NCBI GenBank assembly: GCA_003023195.1
Contig: PXRX01000025.1
Span: 1 to 48,684 of the forward strand
Direction: 5' to 3'
DNA from: Halobacteriales archaeon QS_8_69_26
GTDB lineage: Archaea > Halobacteriota > Halobacteria > Halobacteriales > SW-7-71-33
DNA length: 48,684 bases
Below are positions 24,692-34,100 of this stretch, piece by piece. Both the position numbers and the translations under genes were made by a program. Each line of letters starts with the position of its first letter. Within the stretch, counting starts at the first letter, position 1. Below the pieces are notes generated by a model. The model did not search any database and was not told the DNA's origin. It worked only from the letters and a program-made list of their open reading frames with translations.

Positions 24692-26662
24692 ATGTCACGA
24701 TCAGAGCAAGAGTCAGCGGAGATAACGGTACGACTGCCGGACGGATCCGAGATGAACGTCCCCCGGGGATCGACCGTGGGCGACGTCGCCTACGAGATCG
24801 GTCCGGGGCTGGGCGACGACACGGTCGCCGGGCGGGTCCGGCCGCCCGACGACGGCGACTGGGACCTCGTCGCCCCCGAGCACGAACTGCTGGAGGACGT
24901 GGAACTGGAGATCGTCACCGACCAGTCGGACGAGTACCTGCAGGTATTGCGCCACACGGCGGCCCACGTGTTCGCACAGGCGCTCCAGCGCCTGTATCCG
25001 GAGGCGAGACTGGCCATCGGCCCCCCGACCGACGAGGGCTTCTACTACGACGTGACGGGCGTCGACATCGACGAGGAGGACCTCGAAGCGATCGAGGCCG
25101 AGATGGCGGACGTCATCGAGGCCGACCACGACCTCGAACGGGTCGAGCGGACCCGCGAGGAGGCCTTCGAGATCTACGAGGACAACCGGTTCAAGCGGGA
25201 GATCCTCGACGAGGAGGCCGCCGGCGAGGAGACGGTGTCGTTCTACGTCCAGGACGGTTGGCAGGACCTCTGCCAGGGTCCCCACGTCGCCTCGACCGGG
25301 GACGTCGGCGCCGCCAAACTCCTGAACATCTCCTCGGCGTACTGGCGGGGCGAGGAGGACAACGAGTCGCTGACCCGGGTCTACGGCACCGCCTTCCGCT
25401 CGGAGGACGACCTGGAGGAGTACCTGGAACGCCGCCGAGAGGCCGAGAAGCGCGACCACCGGAAGATCGGCCGGGAGATGGACCTCTTCTCGGTGCCCGA
25501 CCACTCCCCTGGCTGTGTCCACTACCATCCGAACGGCATGGTGATCCGGCGCGAACTGGAGGAGTACATCCGCGGGAAGAACGAGGAACTGGGCTACGAC
25601 GAGGTCTGGACGCCGGAACTGAACAAGGCCGAACTCTGGAAGCCCACGGGCCACTACGACGCCTTCAAGGAGGAGGGCGAGATGTTCGCCTGGGAGCAGA
25701 ACGACGAGGAGTACGGCCTCAAGCCGATGAACTGCGCGAACCACGCCCACATCTACGGCGACGAGCGCCATTCCTACCGGGAGCTTCCCCTCCGGTACTC
25801 CGAGTTCGGCACCGTCTACCGCAACGAGCAGTCCGGCGAACTCTCGGGGATGCTCCGCGTGCGCGGCCTCACCCAGGACGACGGTCACGCGTTCGTCCGC
25901 CCGGACCAGCTAGAGGACGAAATACTCCAGACCCTGAAGGTGATCCAGGACATCTACGAGACCTTCGGGCTGGAGGTCCTGTACAAACTCGAAACGAAGG
26001 GCGACAACGCGATCGGTGGCGAGGACAAGTGGGAGAACGCCACCCAGGCGCTGAAGAACGCCCTCGAGGCCGAGGGGCTCGACTACGAGATAGAGGAGGG
26101 CGAGGCCGCCTTCTACGGCCCGAAGATCGGCCTCGACGCCCGGGACGCCCTGGGGCGGGAGTGGACAATCGGGACCGTCCAGGTCGACTTCAACATCCCT
26201 GAGCGCCTCGAACTGGTCTACGTCGGCGAGGACAACGAGGAGCACCGCCCGGTCACCATCCACAGGGCCCTGCTGGGGTCGTTCGAGCGGTTCGTGGGCG
26301 TTCTCATCGAGCACTTCGAGGGGAACTTCCCGCTGTGGCTGGCCCCGGAGCAGGTCCGTCTGCTGCCGGTCGCCGAGCACAGCTACGACTACGCCGACGA
26401 GATAGCCGCCCGCCTGGAGGCAGAGGGCTTCCGTGTCTCGGTCGACACGGGCGACCGCACCGTCGGGCGGAAGATCCGGGCCGGTCACGACGACCGCGTC
26501 CCCTACATGCTCATCGTCGGCGAGGACGAGATGGAGGCCGGCACCCTCTCGGTCCGGGACCGCGAGGAACGGGAGGCCCGCGACGTCGACCCCGACGTGT
26601 TCGTCGAACACCTGGTCGCGGAGCGCGACGAGAAGCGCCTGGAACCGGACTTCCTGGACTGA
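24692..26662 (+). CDS. thrS: Threonyl-tRNA synthetase, bacterial type
   Basis: The 656-residue enzyme charges tRNA-Thr. In order: TGS domain (about 10-75), the second additional (editing) domain with HTAAH at 88-92 and the later CQGPHV, the class II catalytic core with GMLRVRGLTQDDGHAF (key RVRGLTQDD) and HRALLGSFERF, and the anticodon-binding domain from about 545 (VRLLPVAEH). The presence of a TGS/N2 editing domain marks the bacterial type, unlike many archaeal ThrRS. It is preceded by a long leader and a Shine-Dalgarno, so expression may be controlled after initiation. Confidence 0.96.
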   Translation: MSRSEQESAEITVRLPDGSEMNVPRGSTVGDVAYEIGPGLGDDTVAGRVRPPDDGDWDLVAPEHELLEDVELEIVTDQSDEYLQVLRHTAAHVFAQALQRLYPEARLAIGPPTDEGFYYDVTGVDIDEEDLEAIEAEMADVIEADHDLERVERTREEAFEIYEDNRFKREILDEEAAGEETVSFYVQDGWQDLCQGPHVASTGDVGAAKLLNISSAYWRGEEDNESLTRVYGTAFRSEDDLEEYLERRREAEKRDHRKIGREMDLFSVPDHSPGCVHYHPNGMVIRRELEEYIRGKNEELGYDEVWTPELNKAELWKPTGHYDAFKEEGEMFAWEQNDEEYGLKPMNCANHAHIYGDERHSYRELPLRYSEFGTVYRNEQSGELSGMLRVRGLTQDDGHAFVRPDQLEDEILQTLKVIQDIYETFGLEVLYKLETKGDNAIGGEDKWENATQALKNALEAEGLDYEIEEGEAAFYGPKIGLDARDALGREWTIGTVQVDFNIPERLELVYVGEDNEEHRPVTIHRALLGSFERFVGVLIEHFEGNFPLWLAPEQVRLLPVAEHSYDYADEIAARLEAEGFRVSVDTGDRTVGRKIRAGHDDRVPYMLIVGEDEMEAGTLSVRDREEREARDVDPDVFVEHLVAERDEKRLEPDFLD

Positions 26663-26709
26663 GGACCTGGCCGGTCCCGGGCCCGGATCCAATTCACGTA
26701 TTTGGATAA

Positions 26710-26744
26710 AATATCGATATTCTCCCACCGAAATATTCATATTT
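26710..26744 (+). promoter_or_regulatory. Two AT-rich inverted repeats in the gfcR promoter
   Basis: AATATCGATATT (26710-26721) is a perfect palindrome. AAATAT-TC-ATATTT (26731-26744) is a perfect inverted repeat with a 2-bp spacer that overlaps the likely TATA box. Their centres are 22 bp apart, two DNA turns. This is the layout of an operator pair, plausibly for autoregulation by GfcR (inference). Confidence 0.5.
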
Positions 26745-26765
26745 TTGGGGTTCGGGAGGGGTGGC

Positions 26766-27506
26766 ATGAGCGAGACTTCCGAGGGGCGGGACCTGACGAG
26801 GGCGGAGAAGGCCCGCCTCCAGTTGCACGCGGTCGCGGTGCTGCGGACCCTCAAGCGGTCTCGCACCTACGACGAACTCTCGGACCTGACGGGATTCCCC
26901 GCGAACGACTGCAACCGGTACGTGAACGGCCACGTCCTCCCCGGTATCGACCGCGCACGGGAGGTAGTGGGCGAGGTCGGCCGGGGGGAACTCGCAGAGG
27001 AACTCCGCCGGCGGGTCCGGACCGACGACGAGGGGTACGTCGACGTCTCCGCCGCGGTCTACGACCAGCCCTTCCTCGATTTGGTCGCCGCCGTGGCGGT
27101 CGAGGAACTCGGTATCGACCCGCCGGACGTGGTGTTGACCGCCGCGACCGACGGCATCACGCTGGCGGCGGCGTTCGCCAGCGCCTTCGACGCCCGGTCG
27201 GCCTACGCCAAGAAGAGCAAGGAGACGGCCATCGACGAGTTCATCGAGTCCCGCGAGCGCCTCCAGTCCGGCATCGAGATAACCTACTACCTCCCGGCGT
27301 CGGCCATCGACCCCGGCGAGTCGGTCCTGGTCGTCGACGACCTGATCAGGTCCGGGGAGACCCAGGCGCTGTTGCTCGACATCGCTGACCGGGCGGACGC
27401 CGAGGTCCTGGGCGTGTTCGCCATGATCGCAGTCGGACGGCGGGGGATCGACCGCGCCCGCGAGCGAACCGACGCCCCGGTCGAGACGCTGGTTGGCTTC
27501 GACTAA
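26766..27506 (+). CDS. gfcR: Transcriptional regulator GfcR (PRTase-like)
   Basis: The 246-residue protein has an N-terminal helix-turn-helix part (TYDELSDLTGFPANDCNRYV, about 38-57) and a C-terminal phosphoribosyltransferase-like domain with VLVVDDLIRSGETQAL (about 190-205). This matches GfcR, a haloarchaeal regulator of glucose and fructose catabolism once annotated as a second PyrE. Length and domain order agree. It follows thrS but has its own AT-rich promoter with inverted repeats and a Shine-Dalgarno-like GGAGGGG. Confidence 0.88.
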   Translation: MSETSEGRDLTRAEKARLQLHAVAVLRTLKRSRTYDELSDLTGFPANDCNRYVNGHVLPGIDRAREVVGEVGRGELAEELRRRVRTDDEGYVDVSAAVYDQPFLDLVAAVAVEELGIDPPDVVLTAATDGITLAAAFASAFDARSAYAKKSKETAIDEFIESRERLQSGIEITYYLPASAIDPGESVLVVDDLIRSGETQALLLDIADRADAEVLGVFAMIAVGRRGIDRARERTDAPVETLVGFD

Positions 27507-27539
27507 CCCACGCCCACGACGCGGTCGGTCGTCATTCCG

Positions 27540-27640
27540 GGAATCCGTCCGAGGAGCCATTCTCGGGATCCTTTCGAGGGATCGTTCTCGGGATCCTTTC
27601 GAGGGATCGTTCTCGGGATCCTTTCGAGGGATCGTTCTCG
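27540..27640. repeat. 25-bp tandem repeat, three perfect copies plus one degenerate
   Basis: Perfect units GGATCCTTTCGAGGGATCGT-TCTCG lie at 27566-27590, 27591-27615 and 27616-27640. A degenerate 26-bp copy precedes them from 27540. The array sits between gfcR and the DUF302 gene. Confidence 0.88.
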
Positions 27641-27697
27641 GGTCACCGGACTCGCCGGGACCCGGGAGCTTTACTCCGCGGGCCGCGGAGGGCGGTC

Positions 27698-28141
27698 ATG
27701 AGCGCACTACCGATCGACCCGACCGCGGTCGACCCCGAGGACGTCGGCGAGCACCGGACGACCCTCGAAATGGAGCACGAGGCGGCGATAGAACACGTCC
27801 GCGAGGCCTTCACCGCGGCGGGCTTCGGCGTCCCCGTCGAGTTCTCCCCGTCGGAACTCCTGAACGAGACGGTCGACGCCGACCGGGACCCTTACTACGT
27901 CCTGGGGGCCTGCAATCCCGGGATGGCCGACCGGGCGCTCGACGCGAGCGACGGCCGCATCGGCGGTCTGTTCCCCTGTACCGTCGTGATCCGCGAACTC
28001 GAACCCGGACGCCAGGAGGTGTACCACGTCTCTATCATGCGGATCGCACGCCTGGTCGGGATGGCTCCCGACGACGAGGCCTGGGCCGACATCGTGGCGG
28101 ACACCGGCGAGTACGTCGAGGAGGCATGGTCGAACCTGTAG
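27698..28141 (+). CDS. DUF302 domain protein
   Basis: The 147-residue protein has the DUF302 pattern. A helix EAAIEHVREAFTAAGFGVPVEF is followed by YYVLGACNPGMADRALD (key motif LGACNP), then a strand pair around LFPCTVVIRE and a C-terminal MRIARLVG. The fold is an alpha/beta dimer of unknown biochemical role. Two Cys (in GACNP and FPCTV) are present. It stands between gfcR and a glutaredoxin gene. Confidence 0.85.
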   Translation: MSALPIDPTAVDPEDVGEHRTTLEMEHEAAIEHVREAFTAAGFGVPVEFSPSELLNETVDADRDPYYVLGACNPGMADRALDASDGRIGGLFPCTVVIRELEPGRQEVYHVSIMRIARLVGMAPDDEAWADIVADTGEYVEEAWSNL

Positions 28142-28258
28142 TCCGGCCGATCCCCGGGGTCCGGTTCCGACCGAGGACCGATCCTCGCGGTACCCCTCGT
28201 GCGCGGCGTCCGCACAGGTACGTCCCCTTCTTGAAGCCCCAGCCACTATGCGTGATCG

Positions 28259-28534
28259 ATGACGGAACCAGACCTGGAACTCTACGACCTTCCCGGCTGT
28301 CCCTTCTGTGCGAAGGTGAAGCGGAAACTGGACGAACTCGACCTGGAGTACACGAAACACGAGGTTCCACGGAGCCACTCCGAGCGGACCGAGGTCGAGG
28401 ACGTCAGCGGCCAGACCAACGTTCCGGTGCTGGTCGACAACACGAACGACGTCGAGGGGATGCCCGAGAGCGACGACATCGTCGCCTACCTGGAGAAGAC
28501 CTACGGACAGCAGGCCGAAACCGCGGACGGCTGA
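28259..28534 (+). CDS. Glutaredoxin-like protein
   Basis: The 91-residue protein is a single glutaredoxin fold with the dithiol site CPFC (about 14-17), the cis-proline segment NVPVLVD and a C-terminal helix DDIVAYLEKTYG. It probably acts in the cytoplasm on disulfides, with an unknown thiol partner because haloarchaea use gamma-glutamylcysteine or similar compounds (family knowledge). A preceding redox role for the DUF302 neighbour is possible but unproven. Confidence 0.92.
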   Translation: MTEPDLELYDLPGCPFCAKVKRKLDELDLEYTKHEVPRSHSERTEVEDVSGQTNVPVLVDNTNDVEGMPESDDIVAYLEKTYGQQAETADG

Positions 28535-28606
28535 TCGGCAACTCCTTTTCGACGGTTCGACGGCCGATAGCGGCGGGTCCCGGTGACTCCGGGTGCCGCC
28601 GGCGGA

Positions 28607-29566
28607 TCAGGCGGGCTTCCCGTCGGTCCGCTCGCGGATCAGGTCCCGGAGGCGGTCGGGGTCGCTGTCCTCGACCTCGTCGCGTTCGATGAACGCCGTG
28701 CCCTCCAGTTCCTCGTCGGTCGCCTCGTCGACGAAGTAGACCGACCGCGAGCGGGTGATCCGGCCGAGCGAGCCCATCAGCCTGGCGCGCTTGCGGGCGG
28801 CCTCGGTCAGTGCCGAGTGGCCGGTGAGCACGCGCTCCTCGGGGTCGTCGTCCTCGCCGACGGCCTTGAACGGGGCCCGGAGCGTCGGGTGGACGTCGAA
28901 GCCCGCCGCGGTCATCGCCGCGACGATGGGTTCGTCCTCGGTCTCGGGTTCGGGGTCCTCCGGCATGGGGTCTGCGTCGCGAACCTCCTCCGCGCCGTCG
29001 AAGACTCTGATGGGCGAGGTCAGCGGCCGGTCGAACAGTTCCTCCAGTTCCATCGCCACCTCGATGGAGGCGTTCATGCCGTCCTCGTACTTCGAGACGG
29101 TCCGCCGGGAGACGCCCAGTTCCTGGGCGAGGCGGCCGAGCGACCAGTCGCGCTTCTCCCGCTCGTCGGCGACGACGTCGCTGTCGATGGTCACGTACAG
29201 TCCGCCGGGGGCGGCGTAGACCAGTGGCGGCACGCCCTCGACGAACAGGTCCATCGCGGTGTCGGGATTGAACACCGGGACTCCGTGCCGGAAGTAGACG
29301 ACGTCCGGTTCGAGTTTCTCGTCGCGGGACCGGAGCCCGATGACCAGCGGGGTGGCCCCGAGGTAGTCCCCGAGGCGGCGCATCTCCTCGCCGGTCCGGG
29401 CGTCGAAGGCGTCGATGTTGCCCAGTATCTTCAGGAGGATCAGGTCCTCGCCCCGGCGGGCCGCCAGGTCGAAGCTCTTGGGGCGGACCGCGACCCGCTG
29501 GCTGACGCTGAAGCCGGCGTCCTCGAGCATCGCGGTCACGTTGCCGATGAGGGCCGACCGGGACAT
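28607..29566 (-). CDS. Archaeal Cro/CI-type HTH transcriptional regulator
   Basis: The 319-residue protein has an N-terminal nuclease-like alpha/beta region (about 1-115; [19 protein letters not shown]), a Cro/CI helix-turn-helix ([20 protein letters not shown], about 142-161) and a C-terminal domain ending in an acidic tail. This arrangement is widespread in archaea. I choose the ATG at 29566, since a TATA box lies 26 bp upstream and would give a leaderless message; the frame is open to 29590. Confidence 0.85.
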   Translation of the reverse strand: MSRSALIGNVTAMLEDAGFSVSQRVAVRPKSFDLAARRGEDLILLKILGNIDAFDARTGEEMRRLGDYLGATPLVIGLRSRDEKLEPDVVYFRHGVPVFNPDTAMDLFVEGVPPLVYAAPGGLYVTIDSDVVADEREKRDWSLGRLAQELGVSRRTVSKYEDGMNASIEVAMELEELFDRPLTSPIRVFDGAEEVRDADPMPEDPEPETEDEPIVAAMTAAGFDVHPTLRAPFKAVGEDDDPEERVLTGHSALTEAARKRARLMGSLGRITRSRSVYFVDEATDEELEGTAFIERDEVEDSDPDRLRDLIRERTDGKPA

Positions 29567-29588
29567 GTATCGTGGATAGCACCTCACC

Positions 29589-29597
29589 ATTTATATG
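29589..29597 (-). promoter_or_regulatory. TATA box of the HTH regulator gene
   Basis: On the minus strand the sequence reads CATATAAAT, centred about 27 bp before the ATG at 29566. This decides the start and predicts a leaderless mRNA. Confidence 0.65.
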
Positions 29598-29860
29598 CGT
29601 TGTGTCCCCGTTCCCGTCGCCTACGGGGCCCTGAGGGGGGATACGCGGTCGATCCGCGGCGACCCAGCGGGGGCTTCGGGCCGCGAGGACCCCCGACCGG
29701 GTGGCCCGGGCCGCGGCGGTCCCCGCGATATGTCGGTGGGACCGACCCCGGGCCCTGCCGCGGCGGCCAATGAAACCTTGGGTGGATTGGCATACGTAAT
29801 AAAAAAATATACGCGAGCGACGAAAGTGCATAAACGATTCCGGGACCTGGATCCCGACGA

Positions 29861-30913
29861 ATGTGGGGCGCTCGGAGCGGTCGGCGCGGACCGGAGGGTG
29901 ACACCGGGGGTCGAGCGGTGAGTCCGGTCGTCGGTACTGCCCTCTTGCTGGTCATCGTCGTCCTCGCAGTCGTCGTCGCGGCGCAGGTGTTCATGAAAAT
30001 CGGCGAGGAACCGGACCCCTCGCCGGACGTGGTGATGGATCTCGAAAAGGGCGAGTTCGCGCCGGTTCACTACCTGCATCACGGAGGCGGCGACGACCTG
30101 GGCGGGAACGGCAAGACCAGGATCCGCGGGATCGCGAACCCCGACGTCCTCCACGACGAGGAACTGAACGCGGGCGATCGGGAGGAAGTGATCCCGGTGG
30201 TGCCCGTCGACGAGGAGGTCCAGGTGGTCTGGCGCGGCGACGACGGCACGAGCTACGTCCTCTGGCGGTTCCACCCGTCGTCGTACCTCGACCGGTCGGT
30301 CGACGAGGGGTGCGGGTGGGTCGCCGCCGAGACAAACGACGGCAGCGATCCGATCACGGTCGACGGGGTCGTGGTCAACTGCGACATCATCACGAACGGC
30401 GACATCGACGTCGTCAACGACGCGGTCATCATCGGGAACGCGACCAGCCTCGCGAACAACGTCGACCTCGACGAGTCGGTGGTCTACGGCCCCGTGAACG
30501 CCGACGGCGACGTCGACCTGGACGGGACCAACGTCAGTGGGTCGGTCGACTCCGACGGGAGCGACGTGGTCCTCACCGACGGGAGCAGGGTCGGTGGCGA
30601 CGTCACCATCGGATCGGGCGGGAACGTCGACATCGACGGCGGATCCTCGGTCGAGGGGAACGTCGAGGCCGGCAACCGGATCGACCTCGACTCCACCACC
30701 GTCGGCGGGAACGTGGTCAGCGACGCCGGCGACGTCGTCGTAACCGACTCGACGGTCGGCGGCGATATCAAGACCGACGGCACCGTCGACCTCGACAACG
30801 CGACGGTGACCGGGGACGTCTACGTCGACCCCGGTGACTTCTCCTGTTCCGACTCCACGATAAACGGCCAGGACTGCGGATCCTACAGTCCGAAGGACCC
30901 GGACGACTACTGA
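29861..30913 (+). CDS. Type IV pilin-like protein with beta-helix (bactofilin-like) repeat domain
   Basis: Residues 17-45 (GGRAVSPVVGTALLLVIVV and on) form an archaeal type III signal: a prepilin-peptidase site before AVSPVVG, then one hydrophobic helix. A globular part follows to about 160 with HHGGGDDLGGNGKT. Residues about 165-340 are repeats near 20 residues long with alternating Val/Ile, Asp and Gly (DVDLDGTNVSGSV, DVTIGSGGNVDIDG, DIKTDGTVDLDNATVTGDVYV). These fit a right-handed beta helix like bactofilin. The protein is probably a surface adhesin or pilus tip; the joined architecture is unusual. Confidence 0.8.
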   Translation: MWGARSGRRGPEGDTGGRAVSPVVGTALLLVIVVLAVVVAAQVFMKIGEEPDPSPDVVMDLEKGEFAPVHYLHHGGGDDLGGNGKTRIRGIANPDVLHDEELNAGDREEVIPVVPVDEEVQVVWRGDDGTSYVLWRFHPSSYLDRSVDEGCGWVAAETNDGSDPITVDGVVVNCDIITNGDIDVVNDAVIIGNATSLANNVDLDESVVYGPVNADGDVDLDGTNVSGSVDSDGSDVVLTDGSRVGGDVTIGSGGNVDIDGGSSVEGNVEAGNRIDLDSTTVGGNVVSDAGDVVVTDSTVGGDIKTDGTVDLDNATVTGDVYVDPGDFSCSDSTINGQDCGSYSPKDPDDY

Positions 30914-30955
30914 GGATCCCGGTTTTGCGGGGGGATCGGCCTCCCTCACCTACGA

Positions 30956-30973
30956 TACGGTAAGTTTACTGTA
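30956..30973. repeat. Intergenic palindrome, copy 3 (TACNGTAA family)
   Basis: TACGGTAA-GT-TTACTGTA, one mismatch in the arms, lies 43 bp after the pilin-like gene and 141 bp before tiaS. Confidence 0.6.
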
Positions 30974-31113
30974 ACTCGCAGGTGCCGGATCCCACCACTG
31001 CGAAGGTACCGGGGTCCCGTGGCCGCAGGGGAAGACGGCGACCGGCCGGTGGTTCCTCCCGTCGATGGCGCGCCGTCGAAAGGGGTTAATCCGGCGACCA
31101 CCGACCCCAGTCC

Positions 31114-32529
31114 GTGACCGTCGTCGGCATCGACGACACCGACTCCCGCGAGCGAGGGATGTGCACGACGTACGCTGCCCACCGGGTCGCCGAGCGACTG
31201 CGATCGCCGGACGGGGGCGACGACGGCCCAAGCGTCGCCGGGGAGGTGGCCGCGGGCGTCGACCGGGTCCTGCTCGTCCGCCTGAACCCCGCCGTCGAAC
31301 ACAAGACACGGGGCAACGCGGCGCTCGCGGTCCACACCGACGCCGACCCGGACCGGGCCTTCGAGGCCGCCCGGAGCGTCGTAGCCGGGGGCGCCCGGAC
31401 CGGCGACGACCGGACCAACCCCGGCGTGGTGGTCGCGTCGGGCGATCCCTCCGACGTGCCGGATACCGCCGCAACCTTCGCCCGCGAGGCGGTCCGCGAC
31501 CACCACCGGATCGACGACGCCGAGGCCCTGCTGGCGGAGACGGGCTACCGCGCCGAAGGGTGGGGGAACGGCCGTGGCCTGATCGGAGCCCTCGCCGCCG
31601 TCGGCGCGTGGCGGGCCTTCGGCGGCACGGACGGCGACTGGACCTACGAGCATATCGCCTACCGGATCCCGGACCGCCGCGGGACGCCGCGGGAGGTGGA
31701 CCGCGACAGCGTCTTCGCGGCCGCCGACCGCCACTACCCGGCGGCCTGGGACACCGTGGACCGCGTCGAGGGCGAGGCGGTCTGCGTCCCGCACACCCCG
31801 GGACCGATCCTCTACGGGATCCGCGGGGACGACCCCGACGCCGTCCGGGCCCTGGCGGGCGACGTCGAGTCCGAACCGGTCGCGGCCACGGAACTGTTCG
31901 TCACCAACCAGGGCACCGACGCCCACCTCCGGGACGCCCGGATCCCCGAGGTGGCGGAGGGCCGGGCGTACCGCGTCGACGGCGTCGTCCTGGCGTCCCC
32001 GAAAACCCGGGAGGGCGGCCACGTGTTCCTCGACCTGGCCGATCCGGAGGCCGTCGAGTCCGTCCCGATGTGGGGTTCGGACGACGCCGGGATCGCCTCC
32101 CCTGGCGAGGCACCGATCCGGGTCGAGTTCACGGGCGACGAGGCCGACCGCCTGCAGTGTGTCGCCTTCGAACCGACCAAACGGTTCCGGAACCGCGTCC
32201 GGACCCTCCGACCGGGCGACCGGATCACCGCCTGCGGAGAGGTCGACGACGGGAGCCTGAAACTGGAGAAGTTCGCGGTCCGGGACCTCCGCACGACCGA
32301 ACCGGCCACGCCCGAGTGCCCCGACTGCGGCCGATCGATGGGGAGCGCCGGGGCCGACCAGGGCTACCGGTGCCGGGACTGCGGGACGTCAGCACCCGGG
32401 AAGGTGACAGAACCGGTCGACCGGGACCTGGCGGAGGGGTGGTACGAGGTGCCGCCGTGTGCCCGTCGGCACGTCGCCCGACCGCTGGTTCGCGGGGGGT
32501 TCGACGCGCCGACCCACCCCGAGTGGTGA
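31114..32529 (+). CDS. tiaS: tRNA(Ile2) 2-agmatinylcytidine synthetase TiaS
   Basis: TiaS attaches agmatine to C34 of tRNA-Ile2 so that it reads AUA instead of AUG. The 471-residue protein starts with VVGIDDTDSRERGMCT (the kinase-like TCKD domain). NPAVEHKTRGNAA and GWGNGRGLIGALA follow, then an OB-fold part (about 330-400) and a C-terminal zinc ribbon with CPDCGRSM and CRDCGTSAPGK. The start is a GTG at 31114, in agreement with the family's short N-terminus. The enzyme is essential in archaea using this decoding route. Confidence 0.94.
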   Translation: MTVVGIDDTDSRERGMCTTYAAHRVAERLRSPDGGDDGPSVAGEVAAGVDRVLLVRLNPAVEHKTRGNAALAVHTDADPDRAFEAARSVVAGGARTGDDRTNPGVVVASGDPSDVPDTAATFAREAVRDHHRIDDAEALLAETGYRAEGWGNGRGLIGALAAVGAWRAFGGTDGDWTYEHIAYRIPDRRGTPREVDRDSVFAAADRHYPAAWDTVDRVEGEAVCVPHTPGPILYGIRGDDPDAVRALAGDVESEPVAATELFVTNQGTDAHLRDARIPEVAEGRAYRVDGVVLASPKTREGGHVFLDLADPEAVESVPMWGSDDAGIASPGEAPIRVEFTGDEADRLQCVAFEPTKRFRNRVRTLRPGDRITACGEVDDGSLKLEKFAVRDLRTTEPATPECPDCGRSMGSAGADQGYRCRDCGTSAPGKVTEPVDRDLAEGWYEVPPCARRHVARPLVRGGFDAPTHPEW

Positions 32530-32789
32530 CCGATCCGCGGGACCTGCGACGAGCGGTGACCGTTTTCGTCACCGCCGACGGGGGGTGAGTGACCTTGGGA
32601 CCGGCGACGGACGGTGACCGACCGCTCTCGCCGGAGAACCGCCCGAATCGAAAGGGTCCGGGACCGTCCGAAACGGTCCGAAACGGACGCTAGGTGGGGT
32701 AAATTCGCCCGGAAATCGGGGAAATCGGCGTCGAGCGTCGACCGGATTCATGTGTGACTCCGGCGGTACCCCCGGTCGAGGTGTCGAAC

Positions 32790-34100
32790 GTGAACGAAAC
32801 CATCGGCGCGGTCATCGCGGCGCTCGTGGTGACCGCCGGCGTACTCCCCGCGGCCGCGGTGGGCGCGGGGACGGTATCGACCGAAGAAACGGTGCCCGAC
32901 GCGGGCACCGCCGAGGCGGACGCCTACCACGGCACGCACGTGTCGTTCGCCGTGGAGGGGTCGGCGGTTTCGAACTACACGGTCGACGGCGAGCACATGG
33001 TCAGCGGCGTCGCCGTCGAGTCCGAGGAGAGCTACCGGTCTCGGACCGGCCTCGGCGCGGGCCTCGCCCTGGAACTCTCGTCTGTGACGGAGATCCGGGC
33101 CGCCGGGGGCGACCTCTCGGCCCGGTCCGAGACCCGGGCCACCGTCCGTGCCAAGAGCGGCGCCGAACTCCGCGCCCACGACAACGGTAACGGTGTGCTC
33201 GTGGTCGCCGCGGAGAACGGGTCCCAGGTCGTGGCGGCGAACCTCTCGGCGTCGGCCAGCGCCGAGGCCGAGTCGGACGCCCGCGTGGTCGTGACCAACG
33301 GGAACGGCACCGAGGGCGCGTTCGTCGTCGTGGGCGACGGCGAGGTGACGGTCAACGAGGAGGGCGACGTCTCCGCGCGCCTGTCCGAGGACGCGCGGCT
33401 GGTCTTCCGGGCCTACCCGGAGGAGCGCGACGAGGACGACCGCCGACAGGAGTCGATGATCGCGGAGGGTGAGGTCGCCGCCGAGGTGTACGTGATGGCC
33501 GAGTCCGAGGGGGAGGGGACCGTTACCGACACGGTCCGGTACGACGAGAACACCACCGTCGAGACCCGGACGACCGCCGAGAACGCCGTCGAGATGACGG
33601 TCGAGCGGTCCGAACACGAGGGGCGAGTGATCCTGACGTCGGTCTCCGAGGCGGCCGTCGGGAGCACCGAGGACATGACGGTCACCGTCGACGGCGAGGC
33701 GGCCGCCCGCGCGTCGTCGTACTCGGAACTCCGCTCGGCGGCGGCCGGTGGCGAACGGTCGAAGTTCATGGTCGTCCAGGAGTCGAGCGCCGAGGCGAGC
33801 GCCGACGTGCTGGTCGCGGTCAACCACTTCTCGACCCGGACCGTCACAATCGCGGGTGCCGACTCCGGTAGCGGCGACTCCGACGACGGCTCGACCGGCG
33901 CTGACGGGACGACCACCGCGGACGACGACACCGGGAGTGGTACCGACGACGGTGTGACCGACGACGGGACGAGTGACGACGGACCGGACGGAAACGGCGA
34001 CGAACCCGCCGGCCAGCCCCTCCCCGGGTTCGGCCCCATTGCGGCGCTCCTGGGGGTCGGCATCCTGGCGGTCGCCGGACTGCTCTCCCGTCGCCGCTGA
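32790..34100 (+). CDS. PGF-CTERM surface protein
   Basis: A signal peptide (NETIGAVIAALVVTAGVLPAAA) is followed by a Ser/Thr/Glu-rich beta region, a Thr/Asp/Gly linker and a C-terminal tripartite signal: PGFGPI, a hydrophobic helix (AALLGVGILAVAGLL) and SRRR. This PGF-CTERM tail is recognised by archaeosortase A, which cleaves and lipid-links proteins to the surface. The start is uncertain: GTG codons at 32754, 32781 and 32790 are in frame, and the last fits the signal peptide best. The linker is probably O-glycosylated. The substrate or partner is not known. Confidence 0.85.
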   Translation: MNETIGAVIAALVVTAGVLPAAAVGAGTVSTEETVPDAGTAEADAYHGTHVSFAVEGSAVSNYTVDGEHMVSGVAVESEESYRSRTGLGAGLALELSSVTEIRAAGGDLSARSETRATVRAKSGAELRAHDNGNGVLVVAAENGSQVVAANLSASASAEAESDARVVVTNGNGTEGAFVVVGDGEVTVNEEGDVSARLSEDARLVFRAYPEERDEDDRRQESMIAEGEVAAEVYVMAESEGEGTVTDTVRYDENTTVETRTTAENAVEMTVERSEHEGRVILTSVSEAAVGSTEDMTVTVDGEAAARASSYSELRSAAAGGERSKFMVVQESSAEASADVLVAVNHFSTRTVTIAGADSGSGDSDDGSTGADGTTTADDDTGSGTDDGVTDDGTSDDGPDGNGDEPAGQPLPGFGPIAALLGVGILAVAGLLSRRR

